Made by a program: the position numbers and the translations under genes. 45,395 nucleotides of DNA, taken from Novosphingobium meiothermophilum. GTDB taxonomy: Bacteria > Pseudomonadota > Alphaproteobacteria > Sphingomonadales > Sphingomonadaceae. Where the stretch lies: positions 1 to 45,395 of the forward strand of contig NZ_QGHL01000011.1 of NCBI RefSeq assembly GCF_003171715.1. The letters are read 5' to 3'. The notes below the pieces were generated by a model. It ran no database searches. It saw only the letters and a list, made by a program, of their open reading frames with translations, and was not told the origin of the DNA. Positions 24,533 to 32,392 of this stretch are shown piece by piece. The stretch's first letter is position 1, and each line of letters opens with the position of its first letter.

Positions 24533-25138
24533 TTAGCCGAAGCGGCGCCTCAGGGACCGCCGGGCCGATGGGTTCGCTCGGAAGCTGTTGGTGTCTCGGG
24601 TGCGCCGCTCGCTGCGCCACAGGCGGTCCCACGCGCGCTGCTCGTCGCGGTCGTTGTATCCGTCGAGGAGAGGGGAGGACACGCGCTGGGCCTGGAACTT
24701 CCGGGCAGCGGCGATGGAGACATAGGTGCGGGCCGTCTGGGGGATGTCCTCGAAGGGGTAGGCCCAGATGATCTCGACCTCGACGGCCGCGGTGAAGGTG
24801 TAGGTCTGGTTATCCAGATCGTAGAGCGAGAGTTCGTTGGTGTTGGGGTTCCGGCGGACTACGATGTTGGACGACACGGTGGATGCGTCGACCTCCATGG
24901 CGCCGGAGGGGATCTTGATGGTCCCGTCGATCTGCGGGGAGAGGCTGTAGTTGCGGTCGGTGTTCCACGACCAGCCCTGGGCCTCAACGTCCCGTAGCGT
25001 ATCCCGGAGGACCTGGAGGGCGTCGACCACGTCGGGGACGCCGGACACCGTCAGGGTGTTGACGGGAGACTGGCCGATGGACGCCAGCATTCGATTGACC
25101 GCCTCGAGCTCCGTCGAGGGGGCGATAAGGGTCGACAA
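24533..25138 (-). CDS. Tail tubular protein A (T7 gp11-like)
   Basis: 201 residues from a TTG at 25138 with GGAG upstream; T7 gp11 has 196. The open frame runs up to 25189, but that part crosses the terminator and is not needed. Typical gp11 features: LIAPSTELEAVNRMLASIGQ at the N-terminus, DTLRDVEAQGWSWNTDRNYS in the middle and IWAYPFEDIPQTARTYVSIA followed by RKFQAQ. Forms the adaptor ring between portal and nozzle. It lies just after the terminator, before gp12, the canonical order. Confidence 0.92.
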   Translation of the reverse strand: MSTLIAPSTELEAVNRMLASIGQSPVNTLTVSGVPDVVDALQVLRDTLRDVEAQGWSWNTDRNYSLSPQIDGTIKIPSGAMEVDASTVSSNIVVRRNPNTNELSLYDLDNQTYTFTAAVEVEIIWAYPFEDIPQTARTYVSIAAARKFQAQRVSSPLLDGYNDRDEQRAWDRLWRSERRTRDTNSFRANPSARRSLRRRFG

Positions 25139-25157
25139 GGGCGGGGTCTCCAGAAAA

Positions 25158-25194
25158 TGAAAAAATGGGGTGCCCCTCGAAAGAGACACCCCAT
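25158..25194 (-). terminator. Rho-independent terminator after the capsid genes
   Basis: On the minus strand a perfect 8-bp stem ATGGGGTG/CACCCCAT with a 14-nt loop is followed by six T. It lies between the decoration protein and gp11, the same place as T-phi of T7 (just after gene 10). It would allow high capsid expression with partial read-through to the tail genes. Confidence 0.88.
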
Positions 25195-25201
25195 GCGGGT
25201 T

Positions 25202-25618
25202 TTAGCCGGTAGCGCCGGCAAGCAGGAGATCGACGGTCACCGTAGCAGCCGCCGCCACGTTGGCACCGCCAACGAGAAGCTCGATGATGTCGCCACCCTG
25301 GAGGGTGATCGGCACACCGGCCTGGGCCGAGGCGTCCACCTTGGAAGCCGCACCGGCCGTGGTGGCCGCGGTGAGGACCGTGAAGGAGCCGCCGCGGTTC
25401 AGGCGAAGCTGGAGGGTGCAGCCCGCGCCGAGGGTCGCCGAGGTGCGCACAATGGCGTCGACAAGGCGTTCACGGAAGTTGGGCGGGAAGGTGAGGACGT
25501 TCACCTGGTCACCGCTGGCGGCCACACCGTTGGTGAAGGCCAGCGTCTTGACGATGCTCGAAACGTCGGTGTTCACCGACGGCAGACGGTCGTCAGCGAG
25601 CGAAGTGATGGTAGCCAC
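25202..25618 (-). CDS. Probable head decoration or head fibre protein
   Basis: 138 residues, GTG at 25618 with AAGGGG upstream. Beta-rich and Gly/Ala/Thr-rich: LAFTNGVAASGDQVNVLTFP, then FRERLVDAIVRTSATLG, then CTLQLRLNRGGSFTVLTAAT. It sits directly downstream of the capsid gene and upstream of the terminator, so it is probably made in amounts close to capsid. A role on the head surface is inferred from position and composition; no family motif was recognised. Confidence 0.6.
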   Translation of the reverse strand: MATITSLADDRLPSVNTDVSSIVKTLAFTNGVAASGDQVNVLTFPPNFRERLVDAIVRTSATLGAGCTLQLRLNRGGSFTVLTAATTAGAASKVDASAQAGVPITLQGGDIIELLVGGANVAAAATVTVDLLLAGATG

Positions 25619-25631
25619 TGCTCAGAGCCCC

Positions 25632-26585
25632 TTAGGCGATCTTGAGCTCGACCGCGCACTTGCTGCGCAGAACGCGGGTGCCGACCATGCGGCGGCCAAT
25701 CATCAGGACACCCTGCTTCTCGGGCTGGTCAACCAGCTGGAAACCGACGTCCTGGACGATGACCGAGGCCGCAGCGTATTCGGTGAATACGATGCCGCGG
25801 GCATTCGTCGCATCCAGACGGTAGTAGGACGGGATCGAGGTATCCGAGGTGCTGTTAACACCAAACACGGCGTTGGCGACGTTCGACTTCGAGATCTGGA
25901 TGTCGTCGACCGTGGTCAGCAGATGGCGCTGGATCGAAGCCACACCGCCGTTGTAGTCGCGGTTGAGGTTGCGGTCCGAGCGGGCCAGCAGATACCACTG
26001 AGCAGTCGGCAGGACGGCATAGACCGCCTGGGTATCGACCGGGACGCGCTTGGCGTCCATGTTCTCCTTGGCCTGGCTCAGGCCGTCGAACAGGGCCGTT
26101 GCGGTGTTCGCGAAGGCCGCGTTGGTCAGGGCCGTGCCGCCGGTGTCGCCGGTGAATAGGGCGCCCGAGCGGGCAGCACGCAGGATCGTGCGCATGACGT
26201 TGCGGTCATGGTGCTCGGCGAGTTCGCGACCGATTGCTTCGGTGTAAGGCGAACGGACTTCCACGTCGAACAGTGCCTCGTCGACGTCCGAAACGAACAC
26301 CGAGGAGATCAGCTTGTCGTCCGGCGAGATGGTAATGTCCTGCGACGCGATTGCACCGCCGGTGATCTCCTGGCCGGGGATGTGGTATTCAGCCGAGGCA
26401 TTCCAGAACGCCGGGAACTTGACCGACTTGGCGCCTGCAAGAGCCTGGGTCTTGTGCTTGTCCGCCATGATGACCGCAGCGTTGTATGCGGTCAGAACTT
26501 CGCCGCCACGGACGTCGAGGGCGAGTTCGTAGGCATCCGTGCCACCCTGACGGAGGGCCGGACGGGAGGGAATGCTGTTGCTCAT
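25632..26585 (-). CDS. Major capsid protein (T7 gp10-like)
   Basis: 317 residues (T7 gp10A: 345). Recognisable gp10-type stretches: RQGGTDAYELALDVRGGEVL at the N-terminus, SVKFPAFWNASAEYHIPGQE, DDKLISSVFVSDVDEALFDV, YTEAIGRELAEHHDRNVMRT, and KQGVLMIGRRMVGTRVLRSK near the C-terminus. Assembles the icosahedral shell on the scaffold. ATG at 26585 after an unusually long 340-nt untranslated stretch. Confidence 0.94.
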   Translation of the reverse strand: MSNSIPSRPALRQGGTDAYELALDVRGGEVLTAYNAAVIMADKHKTQALAGAKSVKFPAFWNASAEYHIPGQEITGGAIASQDITISPDDKLISSVFVSDVDEALFDVEVRSPYTEAIGRELAEHHDRNVMRTILRAARSGALFTGDTGGTALTNAAFANTATALFDGLSQAKENMDAKRVPVDTQAVYAVLPTAQWYLLARSDRNLNRDYNGGVASIQRHLLTTVDDIQISKSNVANAVFGVNSTSDTSIPSYYRLDATNARGIVFTEYAAASVIVQDVGFQLVDQPEKQGVLMIGRRMVGTRVLRSKCAVELKIA

Positions 26586-26925
26586 TTGCTTTCAGACTTG
26601 TTGAGGTGGGGTTTCTTGGGTCCCGCTTTTCCTCAAGGCCCAGCGTCAGTCAGGATTATCGGCCACAGCCGGTCCTACGCGAAGGTTGTCTCTTGGTCCG
26701 CAAGGTAACGCACCGACTTCCACGGGCACCCTCCTGGCCGGGCGTAGCCGGTGGAGGTTGTAGCGGGAGAAAGACCGGCCCCACTACGGGCCGTGACGGC
26801 TCATCTCGGCGTCCCGAGGAGAGCTTGTGTCACCCTGAAGTGTGCTTGCCGCCGTCGCGGTAGAGGCATCAGGGGTTCGATAGAGATCCGCCCTGTATTA
26901 TCTAACAGAGGGGCCGGACGTGTTT
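26586..26925 (-). other. 340-nt non-coding leader before the capsid gene
   Basis: No gene on either strand. On the minus strand it holds several G/C hairpins, for example CGGCCC-gtagtg-GGGCCG and a second with CCGGCTACGCCCGGCC, and an AT-rich GATAAT near the scaffold end. T7 has promoter phi10 and the gene 10 leader here. No clear copy of the repeated promoter motif is visible. The ribosome-binding site (GAAAG) is weak. Confidence 0.5.
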
Positions 26926-27819
26926 TCAACCGAAGCGGCGAAGACCGCTGCGGGGGGTAACGTGCTTCAGGGTGCCCGCCTTCTTGGACCGCTCGAGCTT
27001 CGCCACAGCGGCCCTGCGGGCCAGCGTGTCATTCTTGGCGTCGGCCTCGGCGAGGTCGCGGGTGAACTCTTCCTTGTCGTGGTAGAGGTCGCCGGTGGCG
27101 GCGCCCCCGGCCGGGAAGGTTAGCTGCCCTTCCCCTGCGGGGAGGACGGCGGCCGCCAAGAGGCCCTTGACGGCAATATCACGGAGGTCCGGATCGTTGA
27201 GCGAAGCGTTATACTTCTCGATCTGGGCCGGGGTCCAGTTCGTCTTGGCCCACTCGACCGCTGCGGCGTAACGCTCCTGGCCGCCCGATAGCTCGTAGAC
27301 CCGAGCCGTCAGCTGCTCGCTGAGCGCCTTGACGCCGGCCAGGTAGGTATCGAGGAGTTCCGGCGGGATGCCACCAGCGATGATCTTCTCGCGGGTTTCC
27401 TCGGAGAGGTCACCGGTGTTCGAGAACTCGGCCGCTGCGTCGGAGAAGAGCTCCGGAGCAATGCCAGCTGGGGGATCGACAGGGTCCGTCACGGACGGAT
27501 CAGCGGGCTGGTCGCCTGCCGGGGGCTCGTCGCCCTTCGGCTCCGGAGCTCCGCCCTTGAACTTCTCGAGTTCGGTGTAGCTCTTCAGCAGAGCGTCAAC
27601 ACGGATCTCACCCTTCTCGGCATCCCAGAACTTCTCCGGGATGTCGGCCGGGCGCTCCTTCACCGCAGGGCCGGTGGCGGGTGGGGGCTCGGGCGGGGCT
27701 TCCCCACGGCCCAGGGTCGCTAGGCGAAGGGTCTCTTCGCTCAGCTGCGGGGCCGCTGCGGTCGGCGCAGAGGCCGCCGTTGGCGACGGGCTGTTGGGGT
27801 CGATTGTTACCTCAGACAT
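26926..27819 (-). CDS. Scaffolding (capsid assembly) protein (T7 gp9-like)
   Basis: 297 residues (T7 gp9: 307), acidic and Pro/Ala/Glu-rich in the first third, helical later. FWDAEKGEIRVDALLKSYTE and YAAAVEWAKTNWTPAQIEKY, then LLAAAVLPAGEGQLTFPAGG and KEEFTRDLAEADAKNDTLAR are typical of gp9-type scaffolds. The basic C-terminus (KLERSKKAG) would contact the shell. GGAGG precedes the ATG. Lies between portal and capsid. Confidence 0.9.
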   Translation of the reverse strand: MSEVTIDPNSPSPTAASAPTAAAPQLSEETLRLATLGRGEAPPEPPPATGPAVKERPADIPEKFWDAEKGEIRVDALLKSYTELEKFKGGAPEPKGDEPPAGDQPADPSVTDPVDPPAGIAPELFSDAAAEFSNTGDLSEETREKIIAGGIPPELLDTYLAGVKALSEQLTARVYELSGGQERYAAAVEWAKTNWTPAQIEKYNASLNDPDLRDIAVKGLLAAAVLPAGEGQLTFPAGGAATGDLYHDKEEFTRDLAEADAKNDTLARRAAVAKLERSKKAGTLKHVTPRSGLRRFG

Positions 27820-27840
27820 TGCAGCCTCCTACGCTCGGGA

Positions 27841-28035
27841 TCAGAGGTAATTCTCGATGACCGTGCCGTTGTCGGCCTTCGTCTTCTCGACCTTCGGCTT
27901 GCGGGCGTAGACGTCCACGTTGCCTTGGGCCGAGAAGTCTTCGACCTCTTCGACCGTCTCGATTTCCGTGACCGCGGCCGGCTCCGGCGCCTCGACTACC
28001 GGCTCGGGGGCCGGCTCGCTGTTCTTGGTTGCCAT
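27841..28035 (-). CDS. Small acidic hypothetical protein between portal and scaffold, 64 aa
   Basis: ATG at 28035 with GAGGA upstream. Acidic low-complexity N-terminus (EPAPEPVVEAPEPAAVTEIE), then VDVYARKPKVEKTK and ENYL. No fold recognised. Its conserved place next to scaffold suggests a minor head or assembly role. Confidence 0.6.
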   Translation of the reverse strand: MATKNSEPAPEPVVEAPEPAAVTEIETVEEVEDFSAQGNVDVYARKPKVEKTKADNGTVIENYL

Positions 28036-28049
28036 TGGTGTCCTCGTAG

Positions 28050-29603
28050 TTATTGCACGGGCGGTGCATTGACGCTGTCAACGAAGCCCTTAGCAAGCTG
28101 AGGAGCCGCAGCGATGCCGCCCTGGGTCAGGGCCGCCTGCTGCTGTTCATCAGCGATGTCTTGCGGGTCGCGCAGAAGGCTCGCAACGTCGGCCACACCA
28201 CGGCTCACGCCAAGGCGGTTGGCGACCTCACGGCCCTCAATGTTCTGCTGGAGCCACCCGTCCCCAAAGATATTCCGAAGATCCGTGAGCCAGCCCACCA
28301 AGGCTGCGCTCTCGTGGTTCTGGCCCAGGGCGTTGAAGCCCGTAACGATGACCAGATCGACCTCGTCGGGGAGCTCGGGGGCCTTCTTCTGCCTCGTCAG
28401 GATGTAGAGGAGACGCGAGGCGTAAGGCCGCTGGACCTCGGCCGAGAGGACCGTATAGGTCCCGCCGAGGGCGTCTTCGAGTTCCTGCGAGATTGCCCGG
28501 ATCTCCTCCGCGGTGACGCGCTCGGCGTCGCGGATGGTGTTCGCGGTCAGAAGGAAGGCTTGGCCCAGACGGCGCTCGATGGCCTGAGCCATCTGCCACA
28601 CGATCTGGAAGTCGGAGCTCTTGTCCAGCTGAAGGGTCTGGACGCGGTCCTTGAGGCCGTGGAGGAAGTCCCCGCTTTCCGCGGAGGCCAGCTCTTCGAC
28701 GTCAACGCCGCCGTTGGGGTCCACAAGGCGGACGATACGGGCCGCTTCGATGGCGAACTTCAGGATGGACTTGTTGGCGTCCTCAAGGGAGAGGAAGTCG
28801 CCGGCGTATTCCGTCACATAGGCGCGGCCATAATCCGAGCCGGGAACGGCCTGCCACCTGAGGGCCTGCCACCCGGCCTTGGTCTTGTCGACCGAGCCCC
28901 GCGACTTGGGAACTTCGACCCCGTTGATCTCCTCGTAGTGGACCATCTGGTCGCCTTCGAGGTAGACGTGGGTGTAGAGCTTGACGGGCTTGTCTTCGTC
29001 CGACTTGCTGGGGTCATACTTGACGTTGCAAGTGTTCCGGACTTCATCCGAGAGCTCCGACGGGCGGATCTCATCCTGGATGACGGCCTCAACCAGCGCG
29101 CCGTTCTTCCCGCGCCGAACCACGAACTGATCCAGGCGCCACATGCGCATCTGACTTCCATCGTCGGGCTGGTAGATGAGGGCGTTTCCGGCCACGACCA
29201 GGTGGCGGATTGCCTCCATCCAAATGGTGCGCGACATGCTCTTCTCAGCAAGCGTGAGGGCCTGGAGAGAGATCTCGGCGAGACGTGCGTTGGCTTCGCC
29301 GAGCTTCGCGCCCATGGCGTCAGCGACCGCCGAGTTGATCTCGAGGCGGAAGAACGGACGCTCAGGAGGGAAGAGGGCCAGCAGCAACTTGGCCGAGACG
29401 TTGTTGACCAGGCGGGCGCCGTTGGCCGTATAGGGCTGTTCGGTTACCTGGTGGGGGTCCGAGGAGCCCTCTTCAGGGATCAGTCCTGGGATCGTGAGGC
29501 GGGACGCTTCGCGGGCCTGAGACAGGACGTTATCACGGCCGCGCTTGAGCGCTGAATAGCGCTTCGCTGCCATCCCGGTGATGGTTGCTTTGGTCTCAGC
29601 CAC
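28050..29603 (-). CDS. Portal (head-tail connector) protein (T7 gp8-like)
   Basis: 517 residues (T7 gp8: 536). Typical portal segments include LTIPGLIPEEGSSDP near the N-terminus, NGARLVNNVSAKLLLALFPP, then FFRLEI, HLVVAGNALIYQPD, WRLDQFVVRRGKNGALVEAV and LTANTIRDAERVTAEEIRAI in the C-terminal half. Forms the dodecameric ring at the packaging vertex. Overlaps the preceding gp7.3-like gene by 8 bp. Confidence 0.95.
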   Translation of the reverse strand: MAETKATITGMAAKRYSALKRGRDNVLSQAREASRLTIPGLIPEEGSSDPHQVTEQPYTANGARLVNNVSAKLLLALFPPERPFFRLEINSAVADAMGAKLGEANARLAEISLQALTLAEKSMSRTIWMEAIRHLVVAGNALIYQPDDGSQMRMWRLDQFVVRRGKNGALVEAVIQDEIRPSELSDEVRNTCNVKYDPSKSDEDKPVKLYTHVYLEGDQMVHYEEINGVEVPKSRGSVDKTKAGWQALRWQAVPGSDYGRAYVTEYAGDFLSLEDANKSILKFAIEAARIVRLVDPNGGVDVEELASAESGDFLHGLKDRVQTLQLDKSSDFQIVWQMAQAIERRLGQAFLLTANTIRDAERVTAEEIRAISQELEDALGGTYTVLSAEVQRPYASRLLYILTRQKKAPELPDEVDLVIVTGFNALGQNHESAALVGWLTDLRNIFGDGWLQQNIEGREVANRLGVSRGVADVASLLRDPQDIADEQQQAALTQGGIAAAPQLAKGFVDSVNAPPVQ

Positions 29604-29907
29604 CGGTGTTCATCGCCCTCCTGCGGGTGATTTCCGCCGCGCCTGCGCGGACGGCGTCGAAGCCCTGGAGGCCGGCGGGGATGAACGGGGTGCGCATAGG
29701 CGCTGCGGCCGCCGTGGGCGGGGGCGAGGTGTAGCCCGGCGCCGAAGACGCGGGAGTTCCGCTGCCCAGGTCGATCCGGAGGTTCTGCTTGCCGATGCGC
29801 AACTGACCCGCGGGGTCAAAGCCATCGAGAAAGGGGTTCCGGATGATGGGGAGGGGCTTGTTGGCGTTGGGGTCCGCCTGGACCTTAGGGGTTTTGACGC
29901 TGCACAC
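29596..29907 (-). CDS. Small virion-type protein before portal (gp7.3-like)
   Basis: 103 residues starting MCSVKTPKVQADPNANKPLP; Pro/Ala-rich with little secondary structure and the ending ITRRRAMNTGG. It overlaps portal by 8 bp and the preceding gene by 23 bp. Its place directly upstream of gene 8 and its composition resemble gp7.3 of T7, a tail-assembly component, but the match is positional. Confidence 0.62.
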   Translation of the reverse strand: MCSVKTPKVQADPNANKPLPIIRNPFLDGFDPAGQLRIGKQNLRIDLGSGTPASSAPGYTSPPPTAAAAPMRTPFIPAGLQGFDAVRAGAAEITRRRAMNTGG

Positions 29908-30103
29908 GGCCTAGTCCTCGCTTCTCCCGGAGGACCGGGGAAATGGACCGCTCGCTCCACTGGCGCAGTTCGCGCACGATGGACCGGCGGCCGGCTTTGA
30001 ACATGATGGAGGCCAGGGTGTCGTTAGGGAGTGGCGACGGCTCTGGCTGGAGCTCTTCGAGCGCCTCCAAGAGCTCCTTCGCGGTATGCGGAAAGGGCTT
30101 CAT
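29885..30103 (-). CDS. Small hypothetical protein, 72 aa
   Basis: ATG at 30103 just after the terminator at 30112-30160, with GGAAA before it. Helical N-terminus (HTAKELLEALEELQPEP) and basic C-terminus (SIVRELRQWSERSISPVLRE). Not recognised. First gene of the structural block, in the position of the small T7 genes between 6 and 8. Confidence 0.65.
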   Translation of the reverse strand: MKPFPHTAKELLEALEELQPEPSPLPNDTLASIMFKAGRRSIVRELRQWSERSISPVLREKRGLGRVQRQNP

Positions 30104-30111
30104 TCGGTTTC

Positions 30112-30160
30112 CAGAAAAATATGGGGAAGGTGGCGAGCATTGCTCGGCGTCACCTTCCCC
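30112..30160 (-). terminator. Rho-independent terminator between replication and structural blocks
   Basis: Minus strand: outer stem of 10 bp (GGGGAAGGTG/CACCTTCCCC) plus an inner CGAGC/GCTCG stem, then ATATTTTT. It separates the exonuclease gene from the small gene before gp7.3. Confidence 0.85.
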
Positions 30161-30215
30161 TCAGGGTCACCATAGGAGGCTATGTGGAGCTTCTGACGTC
30201 TCCACCTATGGGGAC

Positions 30216-31013
30216 CTATTCCCGCTCAGCCTCGCTAAGATACGGAGGAAGCCAGAGAATTGGTCTCACTCCGTCGTAATCCTGGTGTTGCAGAATGCGG
30301 GCCAAACGGGCCTGCACGAGAGCGTCATGTTCATCGAGCCCCTTCGAGTAGAAGGCGCACAGGACGTCCTCCCAAGCCTCGAGCTCGTCTTCCGCTTCCA
30401 GCACGCTCTCGGCCCAGATCGACTTGGCGCCAACGCCGGGGGCGCCAGGATAACCGTCGGTCTGGTCTCCGACGATGGTCTGCCAGAAGTGGAAGCGGAT
30501 GGCCTGGATCGGCGTAATGTCAAAGATCAGGGGACGCTTGGGGTCCTTCTGGACGTGGGGCCGATACAGCTTCCCCGGTATGGTCATCATGTCCTTGTCG
30601 GCGGAGACCATGATCCTCTCATCGGTCCGCGAAGGGTCCGTTGCGATGATCCCCATGACGTCGTCGGCTTCCAGCCACGGCCGCTCCTCGACCGTGTATT
30701 CCGACCTCATCCAGTCCTTGATCTCGTAGAGGTAGACCGGGCGCTCGGTAGCCGACCTGAGCTCCTTGTAGGTGGGGTCGATCCGGTCCTTGCGGAACGA
30801 CCGGAAGTCGTCCGAGAGACAAATGGTGACCTCGTCGGGCTTCAGGATGTCGATGAGGCGCTCGAGCTCAGCCTCGGCGGCCGCCTTGGCGTCGTCAAAG
30901 GACGCTGCGGTCGACTTGTTGCCGTCGCCGTTCCAGTCGTAGGACCGCTGGGTCGCTGCGGAGGATCGGTAGGCGAGGAGGTCGGCGTCAACGAGCAGTG
31001 TGCGGGTCGTCAA
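30216..31013 (-). CDS. 5'-3' exonuclease (T7 gp6-like, FEN family)
   Basis: 265 residues from a TTG at 31013 with GGAG 6 bases upstream; no ATG fits. FEN-family metal-binding motifs are present: TLLVDADLLAYRSS at the start, LEADDVMGI, VSADKDMMTIPG and VGDQTDGYPGAPGVGAKSIW. Removes RNA primers and degrades host DNA in T7. It overlaps the upstream gene's 3' end and is followed by a terminator. Confidence 0.93.
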   Translation of the reverse strand: MTTRTLLVDADLLAYRSSAATQRSYDWNGDGNKSTAASFDDAKAAAEAELERLIDILKPDEVTICLSDDFRSFRKDRIDPTYKELRSATERPVYLYEIKDWMRSEYTVEERPWLEADDVMGIIATDPSRTDERIMVSADKDMMTIPGKLYRPHVQKDPKRPLIFDITPIQAIRFHFWQTIVGDQTDGYPGAPGVGAKSIWAESVLEAEDELEAWEDVLCAFYSKGLDEHDALVQARLARILQHQDYDGVRPILWLPPYLSEAERE

Positions 31014-31251
31014 CGGCCACTCCGAGGTCTGTGAGGATCTTCTCGTGGTGCGAGAGCAGGGCGGTGACCACAATGTTGATCTCCGTCCGGCTGAGGCGGA
31101 GGAACATCCGGTTCTTGTCGATGCCGTTCCCCTCCGGGTCGGCCGAGGTCAGGACCAGATAGGTGGGTTTCTCGGCGTCAGGCGCCCAGGTGCCAATCTC
31201 GTCGATCTGACCGATGCTCTTGGCGGCGGTGAGGACTTGGTCTGGGGTCAT
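30988..31251 (-). CDS. Hypothetical phage protein, 87 aa
   Basis: ATG at 31251 overlaps the o-spanin stop (ATGA). MTPDQVLTAAKSIGQIDEIG, then YLVLTSADPEGNGIDKNRMF, then SRTEINIVVTALLSHHEKIL. Small alpha/beta protein, not recognised. Lies between the lysis genes and the exonuclease in the middle operon. Confidence 0.65.
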   Translation of the reverse strand: MTPDQVLTAAKSIGQIDEIGTWAPDAEKPTYLVLTSADPEGNGIDKNRMFLRLSRTEINIVVTALLSHHEKILTDLGVAVDDPHTAR

Positions 31252-31601
31252 CCGAACACCCTCCTCCACCAGGGCTTCTTCTCGGCCTTCTTCTTGGCCT
31301 CTTCCTGCCACCGCTCACAGGTCTCGCCGATGCCGTTGATGGCCCTTGCGCGGCCGTTGGCGATGTCCAGCTTGCCGCCTTCCTGGTTCCCATAGGCGAC
31401 CCAGGCGCCCGCAGTGCCCTCTACGGGCAGCGCAGCGTGTGCCGTGTCAGCCTTCAGGCCGCTCGCCGTCACGAGCTCCGTGAAGCACCTCGGCGCATAG
31501 TAGGTCGTCGCGACCGTCGTGCAGGCAGAGAGCCCGCAGACCAGCAGCGTGGAGAGCAGGGTCAATAGGAGCGTCCGCCCCCGGTGCAGTAAGGATCTCA
31601 C
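31248..31601 (-). CDS. Outer-membrane spanin-type lipoprotein (Rz1-like)
   Basis: 117 residues with signal LLLTLLSTLLVCG and lipobox LSAC, Cys27. It overlaps the 3' half of the inner-membrane spanin gene in another frame by 155 bp, the classical Rz/Rz1 arrangement. The mature part (ASGLKADTAHAALPVEGTAG, then AWVAYGNQEGGKLDIANGRA) is longer than lambda Rz1 and resembles other phage o-spanin-type proteins. It would disrupt the outer membrane at lysis with its partner. Confidence 0.72.
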   Translation of the reverse strand: MRSLLHRGRTLLLTLLSTLLVCGLSACTTVATTYYAPRCFTELVTASGLKADTAHAALPVEGTAGAWVAYGNQEGGKLDIANGRARAINGIGETCERWQEEAKKKAEKKPWWRRVFG

Positions 31602-31830
31602 GAGTGGTCTCCACGGTTCGTTGCGTGATCCTCGCGACCTCCGCTTGGTGGTCGACGACGATCTTGATGGTGTCCTGGGATGCCCCTGCGGCCGCTGTGG
31701 CCTGGACGGCCCCGACGCGGGCCGTATTGGCCGCCACGAGGGCGGCGCGCGGGCGGGCGATGAAGAACCAGTAGGCGGCGGCGAGGGACAATAGGAAGGC
31801 GATAAGGGTCGCCAGGGTTCGCTTGGTCAT
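31447..31830 (-). CDS. Inner-membrane spanin (Rz-like)
   Basis: 127 residues. One N-terminal membrane anchor (TLATLIAFLLSLAAAYWFFI) followed by a periplasmic helical region rich in Ala, Gln and Thr (VAANTARVGAVQATAAAGAS, then QRTVETTREI) and the C-terminal LRALCLHDGRD common in Rz-type proteins. The ATG overlaps the upstream stop (ATGA). Works with the overlapping lipoprotein. Placed in the middle of the DNA metabolism genes, unlike T7, where 18.5/18.7 are late. Confidence 0.75.
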   Translation of the reverse strand: MTKRTLATLIAFLLSLAAAYWFFIARPRAALVAANTARVGAVQATAAAGASQDTIKIVVDHQAEVARITQRTVETTREILTAPGADAPIDPALHAAGLRALCLHDGRDDLLCAEVLHGARDGERPEG

Positions 31831-31994
31831 GCGAACCGCTTGTTGAAGCCCTCAGTGCCGAAGAAGTCGTCCTGCTCGAGGTCTTCAATCAAGTCGATCA
31901 GCCCATTCCGCAGGAAATCTCGAAGCTCGGCGTCTGTGGCCTGCGCCGCCCACTCCCGGAGTTGTGCTGGGTTGAGGTTTCGGTTTCTTGGCAT
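31827..31994 (-). CDS. Small hypothetical protein, 55 aa
   Basis: ATG at 31994 with AGAGGA upstream; the TGA overlaps the ATG of the i-spanin gene. MPRNRNLNPAQLREWAAQAT, then LRDFLRNGLIDLIEDLEQDD; helical and acidic. Overlaps and spacing make it a credible gene. Not recognised. Confidence 0.62.
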   Translation of the reverse strand: MPRNRNLNPAQLREWAAQATDAELRDFLRNGLIDLIEDLEQDDFFGTEGFNKRFA

Positions 31995-32002
31995 AGGTCC
32001 TC

Positions 32003-32392
32003 TTATGCCCCGGTCACCCGCACTCCCCGCCGGAACGTGGCGTAGAAGCTGGCGATGGCTCGGAGCTCGTCGATGGTGGCGTCCGACTTCAGTCGGTTCG
32101 CGCGATTGGAGATGACGATGGTGTTCCCCGGCACGTAGCCGAGCTCCGGCTCGATCCTGTCGAGCGAGGGGCTGTTGGCACCGCCGCCTTTGTTCCCGGT
32201 CATCTGGAAGATGGGGATGCCAAGGATGGGGCAGTGCGTGGGGATCACAATGTCGTCGAGGGAAATGGTGAAGGGGAGGCTCAGGGATTTCGCCCGGCCT
32301 CTGGCGTTGTCGAGCAGGACCCGCCGGGGGTCCCGCCCTTTACGCTCAGTGCGTGTCCGACCAGCGGATGCCGATGTCTTTCGAGCCGGCAA
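32003..32392 (-). CDS. HNH-like endonuclease family protein overlapping the DNA polymerase gene
   Basis: The C-terminal 90 residues show a pattern typical of phage HNH-type proteins: PTHCPILGIPIFQM, then NSPSLDRIEPELGYVPGNTI, then VISNRANRLKSDATIDELRA. The frame is open further upstream inside the polymerase gene; a TTG at 32392 is chosen as a compromise, without a clear ribosome-binding site, so the true start is uncertain. Free-standing HNH enzymes near phage DNA polymerases can be homing endonucleases or have packaging or recombination roles. Confidence 0.7.
   Translation of the reverse strand: MPARKTSASAGRTRTERKGRDPRRVLLDNARGRAKSLSLPFTISLDDIVIPTHCPILGIPIFQMTGNKGGGANSPSLDRIEPELGYVPGNTIVISNRANRLKSDATIDELRAIASFYATFRRGVRVTGA

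Noticed and set aside
29245..29262. Promoter-like CCCTCACGCTTGCTGA inside the portal gene (minus strand)
   Set aside because: Lies in the middle of a conserved coding stretch and lacks the CCCTGA end; probably chance.
28053..29555. 500-codon plus-strand frame
   Set aside because: Antisense shadow of the portal gene.
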